This document shows, piece after piece, positions 1-7,657 of a stretch of DNA of 64,000 bases. The stretch covers positions 3,286,001 to 3,350,000 of the forward strand of contig CP109468.1 in assembly GCA_036227345.1 (NCBI GenBank), written 5' to 3'. Within the stretch, counting starts at the first letter, position 1. Every line of letters starts with the position of its first letter. Both the position numbers and the translations under genes were made by a program. A model generated the notes under the pieces. The model ran no database searches and had not been told where the DNA came from. It saw only the letters and a program-made list of their open reading frames with translations. The stretch comes from Streptomyces sp. NBC_01463 (GTDB lineage: Bacteria > Actinomycetota > Actinomycetes > Streptomycetales > Streptomycetaceae).

Positions 1-6
1 TGTGGT

Positions 7-448
7 GCGGGGTTCCGTCCTCAATCGCCGGACGGGCTTGGGTGCGGGTCCCCCGCGAGGTTCGCCTCTGTCCGGTGGGTGGGGGTGGGGGCCCTCCGGG
101 GCGTCTCCTCAAAAACTGGCGTGGCAACCGGAGACGTTGCGGGGGCCGGGTAGTACGCCATTTTTCTGCGGGGACCCCCCTGCACGCCCCCACCCGGCCC
201 GCCATGCGTCTGAACGCCGACGGTACGAACGCCGCAGACGCAAGGCGGCCGGGTCCGGGGCCGTGCAGGGGAGTCCCCGCAGGACGACGAACGGATACCG
301 GGGTTCGTTCGCGTGGGACTGGAAACGTTCGTCGTTTGAGGAGACGCCCCGGAGGGGCCCCGGACCCCCACCCACCGGGCAGGCGCCCCCGGGTCGCGGA
401 GCACCCGCACACACCAAGCCCGTCCGGCGATTGAGGACGGAACCCCGC
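7..448. repeat. 442-bp imperfect long palindrome
   Basis: Three nested inverted-repeat pairs share one centre near position 226. The outer pair, 7-40 and 415-448, is a perfect 34-bp match. The middle pair, 88-113 and 335-360, differs at about one position. The inner pair, 166-186 and 262-282, differs at one of 21. Short GCGTCTG/CAGACGC arms at 206-212 and 235-241 continue the symmetry. No convincing gene lies inside; the open frames crossing it are GC-rich by-products. From memory, the outer arm (CCGTCCGGCGATTGAGGAC) resembles intergenic repeats common in Streptomyces, so this may be a MITE-like element or two opposed copies of such a repeat. It ends 46 bases before the start codon at 494. 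Confidence 0.8.
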
Positions 449-493
449 CACCCGGACCGGGGCGACCAAGCCGCGGCAGACATAATCGGTCTT

Positions 494-1621
494 ATGCCCC
501 CCGCCCCCTCCTCCCAGGTCACCCCCGCGCTCGGTGCGTACGCCGCGGTGCGGGTCGTCGGGCTCGTCGTGTTCTGGGTCGCCGCTTCGGCGGACGGGAA
601 GGACGCGCTGCATCTGCTCTCGGAGCGCTGGGACTCCGTCTGGTACCAGCGGGTCGCCGAGAACGGGTACGGGTACTCGGTCACGCTCCCGGACGGGGGC
701 GTCCACTCCGATCTCGCCTTCTTCCCGCTGCTGCCCGCGCTGGAGCGCGGCATCGCGGCGGTGACACCGTTCGGCCTCGCCGGCGCCGGGCTGCTGGTCG
801 CGTGGGTGGCCGGGCTGATCGCCGCCTGGGGGATCTTCGCGGTCGGGGCGCGGTTGTACGGGAACCGGGCGGGGGTGCTGCTGGCCGCGCTGTGGGGCGT
901 GTACCCGACGGCGTTCGTCCAGTCGATGGCGTACACCGAAACCCTGTTCACCGCGCTCGCCGCCTGGTCGCTGTACGCCGTGCTGACCCGGCGGTGGATC
1001 GTGGCGGGCGCGCTGTGCGTGCTCGCCGGGCTGACCCGGCCCTCCGCCGCCGCGCTGATCGCCGCGCTCGCGATCACCGCCGCCGTCACCCTCGTACGGG
1101 AGTACCGGGCGGGTGCCACCGACGGCATCGTCCGCCGCAACGGCCGCATGCTGCTCGGGGTGGCCATCGCGCCGCTCGGCTGGCTCGGGTACGTGGTGTT
1201 CGTCGCGGTGCGCGAGGGCAGCGCGTTCGCCTACTTCGACGTCCAGGCGCAGTGGGGCAACAGCATCGACGGCGGCGCGGCGCTCGCGTCGTTCATCGTC
1301 GGCCTGCCGCTGCCCGGCATGCTCGGGCTGTGCGCGGCGCTGGCCGCGCTGGGCTGGCTGGTGTCGTTGTGCGTGCGGCAGCGCCAGCCGCTGCCCGTGC
1401 TCGTGTACGGGATCGCCGTCGTCGTCATCTCGCTGATCGGCTCCGGGTACTTCGGGTCACGGCCCCGGCTGATGATGCCGGCCTTCCCGCTGCTGCTGCC
1501 GCCCGCCGTCGCGCTGGCCGGGGTGCGTTCCACGGCCCGTACGGTGGCCGTCGTCGCCGTGCTCGCCGTGGCGTCGGCGGCGTACGGTGCCTGGACGCTG
1601 CTCGGGTCGGGACCGCCGTGA
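494..1621 (+). CDS. PIG-V-like integral membrane mannosyltransferase
   Basis: This 375-residue polytopic membrane protein resembles the PIG-V/mannosyltransferase-2 group of GT-C glycosyltransferases, which transfer mannose from polyprenyl-phosphate donors on the outer membrane face. The N-terminal loop holds the characteristic SERWDSVWYQRVAENGYGY stretch (WDS..WY...A..GY), and about nine hydrophobic segments follow. The frame stays open upstream to position 2, but that part lies in the palindrome, so I chose ATG 494, after which hydrophobic segments begin at once. No strong ribosome binding site is visible. The substrate is unknown; a lipid-linked glycan or a secreted glycoprotein is possible. 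Confidence 0.75.
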   Translation: MPPAPSSQVTPALGAYAAVRVVGLVVFWVAASADGKDALHLLSERWDSVWYQRVAENGYGYSVTLPDGGVHSDLAFFPLLPALERGIAAVTPFGLAGAGLLVAWVAGLIAAWGIFAVGARLYGNRAGVLLAALWGVYPTAFVQSMAYTETLFTALAAWSLYAVLTRRWIVAGALCVLAGLTRPSAAALIAALAITAAVTLVREYRAGATDGIVRRNGRMLLGVAIAPLGWLGYVVFVAVREGSAFAYFDVQAQWGNSIDGGAALASFIVGLPLPGMLGLCAALAALGWLVSLCVRQRQPLPVLVYGIAVVVISLIGSGYFGSRPRLMMPAFPLLLPPAVALAGVRSTARTVAVVAVLAVASAAYGAWTLLGSGPP

Positions 1622-1622
1622 C

Positions 1623-1640
1623 TTGGGCCCGTGGGCCCAA
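1623..1640. promoter_or_regulatory. TTGGGCC-N4-GGCCCAA palindrome
   Basis: An exact 18-bp interrupted palindrome (TTGGGCC CGTG GGCCCAA) starts two bases after the stop of the mannosyltransferase and lies about 70-85 bases upstream of the lipoprotein start at 1708. The same motif recurs at 4677, 4738, 6402, 32576 and 32614. Some copies lie between divergent genes, so I read the family as operators rather than terminators, though this copy could do either job. Confidence 0.5.
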
Positions 1641-1707
1641 GCAACCTGCGGGTCCGGGTTGTTACCGTGCAGAGTCCCTGCGGGAACGGCATCGGCGGGA
1701 GCGGTCA

Positions 1708-2469
1708 GTGAAGAAGGCACGTACGGCAGTCATGGCGGCCACCACAGCAGTGCTCTGTCTGGCGGCGGTCGCCTGCGGGCCGGACGGGAAGAAGTCCGAG
1801 CCGGACGGCGGCAAGGCCGCGGGCACGCCCTCGAAGCCGGCCGCGAGCAAGTCCGCCGCCCCCTCTCCCACCTCGACCCCCACCAGCAGCGGCGAGGTCC
1901 TCGACAAGGCCGGGCTTGCCCGGGTCGCGCTGACCACCGGTGAGGTGGCGGCGTACGAGGTCACGCCCATGCAGGGCGGCGACGAGACGGGTACGGAGCG
2001 GTCCGAGAACAAGGACTGCCGGCCCCTCGTGGCCGTGATCAACGGCGCGCCCGAGCCCGCCCCTGCCGCCACCGTCTTCCGTACCGTCATGGACAAGTCG
2101 GAGGAGGGCCGGGACGACCAGACGGTCGTCACCGAGATCCTCACCTCGCACGCCGAGGACTCCGCGCAGCAGCTGATGCGCGGGGTGCGGGACGCGGTGC
2201 GGGCCTGCGCGGGTGGGTTCCGCACGTCGAGCGAGGACGGCCCGTCCACGTACACCGAGGTCAAGCAGCTTCCGCTGCCGCCGGCCGGGCAGGAGAGCAT
2301 CGCCTACCAGGTGACCGGGAGCATCGAGGGCGACAAGGTGCCGCTGGTCTTCCAGCTGGTGCGGACCGGGTCGACCGTGGTGACCTTCTATGTGGCCGAC
2401 TTCGTGACGGCGAAGACCCCGGAGCTGCCGGCCGGACTCGTGGCCGCCCAGGCCGCGAAGCTGCCCTGA
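1708..2469 (+). CDS. secreted lipoprotein, function unknown
   Basis: A 253-residue protein with a lipoprotein signal peptide: KKARTAV, a hydrophobic stretch, then the lipobox LAAVAC with Cys near residue 23. A Pro/Ser/Thr/Lys-rich linker (about residues 30-60) leads into a folded domain of about 190 residues. The GTG start at 1708 is chosen because a GGAG sequence lies about 8 bases upstream and the lipobox then sits at the normal distance. The C-terminal part resembles many Streptomyces lipoproteins of unknown role. It overlaps nothing and converges on the immunity-like gene, with three bases between the two stops. Confidence 0.7.
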   Translation: MKKARTAVMAATTAVLCLAAVACGPDGKKSEPDGGKAAGTPSKPAASKSAAPSPTSTPTSSGEVLDKAGLARVALTTGEVAAYEVTPMQGGDETGTERSENKDCRPLVAVINGAPEPAPAATVFRTVMDKSEEGRDDQTVVTEILTSHAEDSAQQLMRGVRDAVRACAGGFRTSSEDGPSTYTEVKQLPLPPAGQESIAYQVTGSIEGDKVPLVFQLVRTGSTVVTFYVADFVTAKTPELPAGLVAAQAAKLP

Positions 2470-2472
2470 CGC

Positions 2473-2994
2473 TCACCCCTCGCGCAGGACCACATCGGCG
2501 GCGAGGGCTGCTCCCGCCTCGTCGTACAGCTCCAGCCAGCGCTGTTCGTCCGCCGCGTTGCCGGCTCTGATGCCGAACGTCCAGGTGGGGTCGAGGAACA
2601 GCGTGGTCCCGCCCTCGAAGTCGAGGGCCAGGCAGGTGCAGACGTCCGGGCCCGCGCCCGGTGCGCGGTAGACGCGCAGCCCGGTGCAGTGCAGCCTGTC
2701 GCGGCCGTCCCCGAAGTGCTGCTGGCCGTAGCTCGCGACGATGACCTCGTCCTCGGCGTCCGTGAACAGGTCGATGCCGCTCCAGTCGATGCGGTCCACC
2801 ACCGAGGTGGACAGCCGGTCGAACTGGCCCACCGACTCGAACCGCAGCAGCCCCTCGTCCAGCCGGAGCCAGACGACGAGGGGATGCGGGCGGAACTCGG
2901 GTACGTCGTCGTCCCGGTCCAGGAACCCCGGGAGGAGGACGTCGCGGACGGCGTGGTCGCGCAACGCCTTCTCGGCCGTCTGCCAACCGCTCAT
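2473..2994 (-). CDS. putative immunity protein of the HINT toxin
   Basis: A 173-residue cytosolic protein with no signal peptide or membrane segment. It starts MSGWQTAEK and is acidic (LDRDDDVPEF, LFTDAEDEV). It begins 22 bases after the stop of the toxin gene on the same strand, the classic position for an immunity gene, and ATG 2994 is the only sensible start in that gap. I do not recognise the family. The immunity role is inferred only from position, size and acidity. An unrelated conserved hypothetical protein cannot be excluded. Confidence 0.55.
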   Translation of the reverse strand: MSGWQTAEKALRDHAVRDVLLPGFLDRDDDVPEFRPHPLVVWLRLDEGLLRFESVGQFDRLSTSVVDRIDWSGIDLFTDAEDEVIVASYGQQHFGDGRDRLHCTGLRVYRAPGAGPDVCTCLALDFEGGTTLFLDPTWTFGIRAGNAADEQRWLELYDEAGAALAADVVLREG

Positions 2995-3016
2995 GTCCGC
3001 TCCCCGCTCCGGCCGG

Positions 3017-4642
3017 CTACTTGACCGGCACCTTCTTGGTGATCTGGATGCCGGTGTCCATGCCCTCGCCGCTCTTGAGCGCGGTCCAGAAGTCACCGTT
3101 CTCCTTGAGGACGATCGTGACGCCCTTGCCACGATAGATCAGTCCCTCGGGCTGGCCCTTCTTCAGCGTGCCCTTGCCGACCAGCTTGAACGTGCCGTCC
3201 TTGATCGCGTTGGCGATGTCCGTGCGGAACTGCGGGCCGTTCTCCTTGAGCTTCTTGTACTTGGTGCCCAGCGCGTCCTCGACCAGCTTCTTGTGATCCC
3301 GGAAGTGGTCCTTGAACTTCTTCGGGTCGCCTTCGCCCACGTCGGGCTTGTTGGCGGCCTCGACCTCTTCGGGCGACATGTCGCAGTCGTTGTTGTGGAC
3401 GAGTGCGGTCGCGGGGCCGATGCCCACGTAGTAGGTGTGCACGCCTGCGACCGTGAGGTCGTACGTCGTCTGGCGTTGCGTGTAGCGGGTGACTCCGGTG
3501 ACGGTCAGCGTGGAGCCGGTGTCCGTGCGCAGGGCGTCGCCGCGGCCGATGTCGCCCGCGTCCGTCCAGCGGTCCTCGCCGGTCAGCCAGAACGGGTGGG
3601 TGTCCGTGGCGGTCAGCCCGGCCGACGCCCCGCCGGTCCGTACGGTCAGCCGGGTGAAGTGCTTGTCGTCGTACGTGGTGATGGTGCGCTCGACCCGGCG
3701 GGCCGCGGTCCGGCCGGTCAGCGGGTCGGTGGCGGTCACCAGGTCGCCGGGGCGTACGGCCTCGATGGACACGGTGCGGCCGTCGGCGAGGAGGACCGGG
3801 GTGCCCGCCAGGAAGCTGTGCTTCGCCGGGCAGGTGGTCGGCTTCTTCTCGTCGGGTTTGTCGTCCTTCTTGGGCTTCTTGGCGTCGTCGAGTTTCTTTC
3901 CGGCGTCCTCGAGGGCCTTCTCGGCGTCCTTGACCTTCTTCCGGCTCTTGATGAGCCCCTTCAGGCCGTCGTAGAGGTCCCCGCCGTGCTTCTTGAGGGC
4001 CTGGATGAGCTTGTAGGCCTTCTTCCACTTCCAGGGGGCCCCGTACTTCGCGGCGAGTTTCCCGACCGCGCCGCCGATCAGACTGAGCAGGATGTTGATG
4101 AGGGTCTCGGTGCAGGCACCCATGTCGCCCTTGGTGATGCAGTCCAGGGCGTCGGTGATGCCGAGTTCGTCGGCGAGGATCTTGGCGAGTTCCTTGGCGG
4201 CTTCGATCGCCTTGTCGCTGTTGGACTTCTCGTCCTTCTGCGCGTCCTGAAGGTCCTTCAGGGCCTTGTCGTAGTCGATCTGCGCGGGGGACTTGTCCGA
4301 GCCGTCGGGGTTCTTGTCCGAGGCCGGGTCGCCGTCGCCGGCGGCGTTCGTCCCGCCGTCCTGCGCCTGTGAGCCGCCGCCACCGCAGTCGCCGCCCCCG
4401 GTGACCTTGCAGACCTCGACACCGAACTTCTTCGCCAGGTCCGGCCCCACGCCCGTGGCCAGCAGCGCACCCACGATGGCCACGACCACCAGGGTCAGGC
4501 CCACGTACTCCAGCGCACCCTGGCCCCGGTCACGCCGCCCCCGCGCCGCCCACGGCAGCCGCACACCCGTGCGCGGCACGGCACGCCGCACACTGCGACG
4601 CACCCCGCGAACCCGACGACGCAAATCCCCCATGGATGCCAT
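3017..4642 (-). CDS. Flp-pilin-like HINT polymorphic toxin
   Basis: A 541-residue multidomain protein. Residues 1-40 are Arg-rich and end in DRG|QGALEYVG, a class III prepilin signal (cut after Gly40, Glu at +5), followed by a hydrophobic helix to about 65. A Gly/Asp linker comes next, then charged helical regions rich in Lys, Asp and Ala (about 120-270). A pretoxin HINT domain spans about 275-418: SFLAGTPVLLADG, TATDTHPFW and terminal VHNN, with Ser276 at the usual Cys/Ser position. The last 123 residues (HFRDH, NGPQFRTDIANAI, RGKGVTIVLKENGDF) look like a small toxin domain of a class I cannot name. HINT autoproteolysis would release it. The start is 4642 or 4633; neither has a clear ribosome binding site. 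An immunity-like gene follows 22 bases later. Confidence 0.75.
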   Translation of the reverse strand: MASMGDLRRRVRGVRRSVRRAVPRTGVRLPWAARGRRDRGQGALEYVGLTLVVVAIVGALLATGVGPDLAKKFGVEVCKVTGGGDCGGGGSQAQDGGTNAAGDGDPASDKNPDGSDKSPAQIDYDKALKDLQDAQKDEKSNSDKAIEAAKELAKILADELGITDALDCITKGDMGACTETLINILLSLIGGAVGKLAAKYGAPWKWKKAYKLIQALKKHGGDLYDGLKGLIKSRKKVKDAEKALEDAGKKLDDAKKPKKDDKPDEKKPTTCPAKHSFLAGTPVLLADGRTVSIEAVRPGDLVTATDPLTGRTAARRVERTITTYDDKHFTRLTVRTGGASAGLTATDTHPFWLTGEDRWTDAGDIGRGDALRTDTGSTLTVTGVTRYTQRQTTYDLTVAGVHTYYVGIGPATALVHNNDCDMSPEEVEAANKPDVGEGDPKKFKDHFRDHKKLVEDALGTKYKKLKENGPQFRTDIANAIKDGTFKLVGKGTLKKGQPEGLIYRGKGVTIVLKENGDFWTALKSGEGMDTGIQITKKVPVK

Positions 4643-4676
4643 AGGCAGACCGTAACGACCGTCGCCGCCGGGCGTC

Positions 4677-4755
4677 TTGGGCCCTCGGACCCAAATACCG
4701 CCCACCGGGCGGGCGTTCCGGTGGCCTGGGCCCGAACTTGGGGCCAAGGGCCCAG
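4677..4755. promoter_or_regulatory. two TTGGGCC-N4-GGCCCAA-type sites
   Basis: Site one (4677-4694) is TTGGGCC CTCG GACCCAA, with one mismatch to the symmetric form. Site two (4738-4755) is TTGGGGC CAAG GGCCCAG; an extra half-site CCTGGGCCC lies at 4725-4733. They sit between the divergent toxin gene (start 4642) and the membrane protein gene (start 4848), so they cannot be terminators. The flp pilin gene has a matching pair at 32576-32631. Confidence 0.55.
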
Positions 4756-4847
4756 GTCACAGCCCTTTTACCGCCGTACGCTCTCGCCACACCCGGATTC
4801 GGCAGTGCGGGAACAGACAGCGGTACAGGCGTCGGAGAGGGAGAACC

Positions 4848-5468
4848 GTGAACGGTGGCAGCGGCTGGGAGAACGGAAGCGCGGGGCACCGGCCCCCGGG
4901 GCACGGTCCCGGCCGGACCAGAGCGGGCGGCTCCGGCGGAAGAGGCGCCGCGGTGTTCGCGCTGGCCCGCAGCTGGGTCACCGGCGCCGTCGTGCACATC
5001 ATCGCCGGGTACGTGATCTCCCGCGGGCTCGTCGACATGCTGGCCACCGACGAACGCCTCGACGTGTTCACCTGGCGGCTCGGGCTGCAGCACGTGCCGG
5101 CCGTGTTCACCACCGTGCTGGCCGTGCTGGCCGCCGCCCGCGTCCTCCCCGAGGAGCAGCGCGACTCGCGCCTGCTGTACCTGTCGGCCGCCCTGGGCGC
5201 CCCGCTCGCCGCACTCGGCTACGGGTACGCGGTGCTGTGGGACGTCTCCGGCATGGAGGGCTTCCTGATGCCCGTCGTCACCCTGGCGACGGGGGCTGCG
5301 GTCGGCCTGTCCGTCGACCGGCTGATGGAGGACACGGACCCGGAGCCCGTGCAGGCCGCACCGTACTTCTGGCGGGACGGCGGCGCCGGGGCCACGGACT
5401 ATCTCGGGGGCATCAGCGTGGCCGCCGGTGTCGTCGCGGTGCTGGCCGGCACCGGGGTCGGCGGCTGA
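4848..5468 (+). CDS. membrane protein, function unknown
   Basis: A 206-residue protein with a Gly-rich hydrophilic N-terminus (about 35 residues) and four to five hydrophobic segments: SWVTGAVVHIIAGYVI, VFTTVLAVLAAARVL, LGAPLAALGYGYAVLW, LMPVVTLATGAAVGL and a C-terminal GGISVAAGVVAVLAG. The GTG start at 4848 follows GGAGAGGGAG at a good distance. No catalytic motif or family is recognised. It diverges from the toxin gene and shares its palindrome-bearing upstream region, so it may be co-regulated. It is followed by a strong hairpin. Confidence 0.65.
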   Translation: MNGGSGWENGSAGHRPPGHGPGRTRAGGSGGRGAAVFALARSWVTGAVVHIIAGYVISRGLVDMLATDERLDVFTWRLGLQHVPAVFTTVLAVLAAARVLPEEQRDSRLLYLSAALGAPLAALGYGYAVLWDVSGMEGFLMPVVTLATGAAVGLSVDRLMEDTDPEPVQAAPYFWRDGGAGATDYLGGISVAAGVVAVLAGTGVGG

Positions 5469-5502
5469 GACATCGTTGTCCGGGGCGCCGTCCAGGCGCC
5501 CG

Positions 5503-5540
5503 GCACGGCCGGCAGGGGCTCACGTCCCTGCCGGCCGTGC
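5503..5540. terminator. bidirectional terminator hairpin
   Basis: A perfect 15-bp stem (5503-5517 with 5526-5540, GCACGGCCGGCAGGG arm) with an 8-base loop lies between the convergent stops at 5468 and 5548. There is no U tract, as is usual in this genus. Confidence 0.7.
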
Positions 5541-5547
5541 GCGTCGG

Positions 5548-6192
5548 CTACCGGTTGGGCACGTCGCTCCCGTAGACCACCCAGGGCGACTGCTCGAAGG
5601 AGCTCACCCCGGACAACTGCGGCTGTACGGAGGCTATTTCGGGCCGGACGGCGAGGGTGTCCGGCCAGTGGTCGAAGTACACCGTCCCCTGCTCGATGAA
5701 CCCCCTCCAGTCGGTCGCCGCCGACGCGCCCTCGCGGTCGACGACGAAGCCGACACAGAGCACCGACGCCCGCCCGATCGCCTCCCGCACCGCGCGGACG
5801 ACCGTCTCCCGCTCGTCCCGGCTCAGGCCGCCGAGCAGGAAGCGCAGTGCGACCGTGCCGTCGTCGGTCCGCCGGACCCGGGCGGGGACCTCCGCGCCGC
5901 TGCCGAGCCAGAGCAGGAAGTCGACCTGGTCCAGGCGTTGCAGGCCGGCCAGGAGCACGAGCTGGTCCCGTGTCACCCAGGACTGGGTCTCGGTGTGCTG
6001 GGCGACGCGGGACCGGCCCGTGTTCCCGGCGGGGTGGGGTGCGGCGTACTGGGGTCCGGAGCCGGTCAGCGTGATGCGCCGGGTGACCGGGTGATCGGGG
6101 CGCACCCCCGCCGCCTCCAGGTCGCCGAGCAGCGACTCCGCATCGGGGCGGTTCCAGCCCAGGTGGTACGAGTAGAAGAATCCGTCACTCAT
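5548..6192 (-). CDS. conserved hypothetical protein
   Basis: A 214-residue soluble protein beginning MSDGFFYSYHLGWNRPDAESLLGDLEAAG. It has no signal peptide, membrane helix or catalytic motif I can name. The composition suggests a mixed alpha/beta cytosolic domain. ATG 6192 is chosen over the in-frame GTG 6198 because GAGGTGAC lies at a proper distance from the ATG and too close to the GTG. It stands alone and converges on the membrane protein gene. Confidence 0.6.
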   Translation of the reverse strand: MSDGFFYSYHLGWNRPDAESLLGDLEAAGVRPDHPVTRRITLTGSGPQYAAPHPAGNTGRSRVAQHTETQSWVTRDQLVLLAGLQRLDQVDFLLWLGSGAEVPARVRRTDDGTVALRFLLGGLSRDERETVVRAVREAIGRASVLCVGFVVDREGASAATDWRGFIEQGTVYFDHWPDTLAVRPEIASVQPQLSGVSSFEQSPWVVYGSDVPNR

Positions 6193-6500
6193 CGACACGT
6201 CACCTCATGAAGAAAAGTCTGGGCACCCCGAAGTCACCCGGGCGCATGCCGGGATGAGAGGTGACCGCCCTGCTGGTCAGGTAGAGCGTGAGGAACCTTG
6301 TGCACGCGAGTGCACCGACCCGGTCGCCTGTCGGCGGCATCACGGGGCGGGGCGGCTCACGGTCGGTCATCACGAGCGTAATGAGCGATGTGCGCCGGTG
6401 CGTGGGCCCACGGACCCACGGGCGGACCCCAATGGGCGGGAAAGCGGAGGCCGGTGAGCCGTAGCATCGGCGCATGCGAAGGCAGACGAGGGGTTCCGGC
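6193..6500. other. intergenic region with one palindrome
   Basis: This 308-base region lies between divergent genes. The one clear signal is an 18-bp interrupted palindrome at 6402-6419, GTGGGCC CACG GACCCAC, of the TTGGGCC-N4-GGCCCAA type, about 80 bases before the start at 6501. I see no convincing promoter hexamers or RNA gene. Confidence 0.45.
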
Positions 6501-7112
6501 ATGACGGCATGGGTCCAACCGGTTTGCGGCGAGGCGCTGTTGGCGCGTGCGGACGGTGTGCGGCGCACCTACGCCGAGGCCTTCGCCGGCCCGCCGTGGC
6601 ACGAGGACCCGGCCATGGCCGACGGCTATGCGGAACGGCTGGCCCGGGACACCGCGCGCCCCGGCTTCGTGGCCGCGCTGGCGCTGAGCGGGGACGGGGA
6701 CGGGGATGGGAGCGGGGATGGGGATGGGAGCGGCGGCGCTGTGGTGGGGTTCGTGACCGCCTGGACCACGCCCGCGCCCTTTCCCGCCGACCGCGGCTAC
6801 GCGCGCGTCGCCGCCGCGCTGGGCGCCGGGCGGACCGCGGACTGGCTCGTCGGCGCGCTCGAAGTGGACGAGCTCGCGCTCAGCCCCGGCGCCCGCGGGA
6901 GCGGTCTCGCGGCGGAGCTGCTGGAATCCGTCACCGCCCGGGCACCGGAGGGCCGTTGCTGGCTGCTCACCTCGGTCCGGGCCGAGCCCGCGGTGCGTCT
7001 GTACCGGCGGCTCGGCTGGCGCCAGGCGCTCGGCCCGTCAACGGGCTCGGACGTCGTCGTGTTCCTCGGGCCGCGGCACCCCGGGCGGCCCGACACGGCG
7101 GACGGCCTTTAA
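6501..7112 (+). CDS. GNAT-family N-acetyltransferase
   Basis: A 203-residue protein with GNAT features: VDELALSPGARGSGLAAELL is the motif A/acetyl-CoA loop (R-G-S-G-L-A), and VRLYRRLGW is the typical C-terminal motif. It should transfer an acetyl group from acetyl-CoA to an unknown amine. ATG 6501 is chosen over ATG 6474 because GAGGGG lies 8 bases upstream. A run of imperfect GGGGAC/GGGGAT/GGGAGC repeats near 6690-6735 encodes GDGDGSGDGDGSG, a low-complexity loop that probably varies between strains. Confidence 0.8.
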   Translation: MTAWVQPVCGEALLARADGVRRTYAEAFAGPPWHEDPAMADGYAERLARDTARPGFVAALALSGDGDGDGSGDGDGSGGAVVGFVTAWTTPAPFPADRGYARVAAALGAGRTADWLVGALEVDELALSPGARGSGLAAELLESVTARAPEGRCWLLTSVRAEPAVRLYRRLGWRQALGPSTGSDVVVFLGPRHPGRPDTADGL

Positions 7113-7153
7113 ACGATGGACAGGGGCCCTGCCACCGGCGATCGTGTACGGCG

Positions 7154-7657
7154 ATGACACGCACCGATTCACCTGACGCCTGGGACGAGCGCACCCAGCT
7201 GACCACCTTCCTCGACTACACCCGCGCCACCGCGCTGGCCAAGTGCGAGGGGCTCTCGCAGGAGGACGCGGTCAAGGCGCCGCTGCCCGGTTCTCCCCTG
7301 ATGACCCTCGCGGGTCTCGTCAACCATCTCCGCTGGGTGGAGTACTTCTGGTTCGAGGTCCAGTTCCTCGGCGGGGAGGACAAGGGCCCGTGGACGGACG
7401 AGGACCCCGACCGCGAGATGCGCATCGCGGTCGACATGCCGCTCGCCGACGTGCTGTCGGAGTACGAGGCGCAGAGCGCCCGCTACCGGGAGCTCGTCGC
7501 GGCCCATGATCTGGACACCCCGGCCAAGAACCCGCGCAGGGACGGCCGGCACCCCGATCTGCGCTGGATCGTGCACCACCTCATCGAGGAGACCGCCCGG
7601 CACAACGGCCACATCGACATCATCCGCGAGATCGTCGACGGCACGACGGGCGACTAG
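7154..7657 (+). CDS. DinB-fold DUF664 protein
   Basis: A 167-residue protein of the DinB/DUF664 group, four-helix metal proteins that in actinomycetes are often mycothiol-dependent enzymes. The likely metal-binding histidines are in NHLRWVEYFWFE near the N-terminus and HHLIEETARHNGHIDIIREI near the C-terminus. The size fits the family. Its TAG stop lies in CTAG at 7654-7657 and overlaps the stop of the convergent BrkB gene by three bases. Confidence 0.8.
   Translation: MTRTDSPDAWDERTQLTTFLDYTRATALAKCEGLSQEDAVKAPLPGSPLMTLAGLVNHLRWVEYFWFEVQFLGGEDKGPWTDEDPDREMRIAVDMPLADVLSEYEAQSARYRELVAAHDLDTPAKNPRRDGRHPDLRWIVHHLIEETARHNGHIDIIREIVDGTTGD

Noticed and set aside
2..493. N-terminal extension of the mannosyltransferase frame
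   Set aside because: It reads through a palindrome and gives Arg/Gly/Pro-rich sequence unlike a membrane protein.
2741..4372. A 543-codon plus-strand frame opposite the toxin
   Set aside because: It has no domain and a low-complexity Val/Gly/Leu-rich look; the minus frame carries pilin and HINT motifs.
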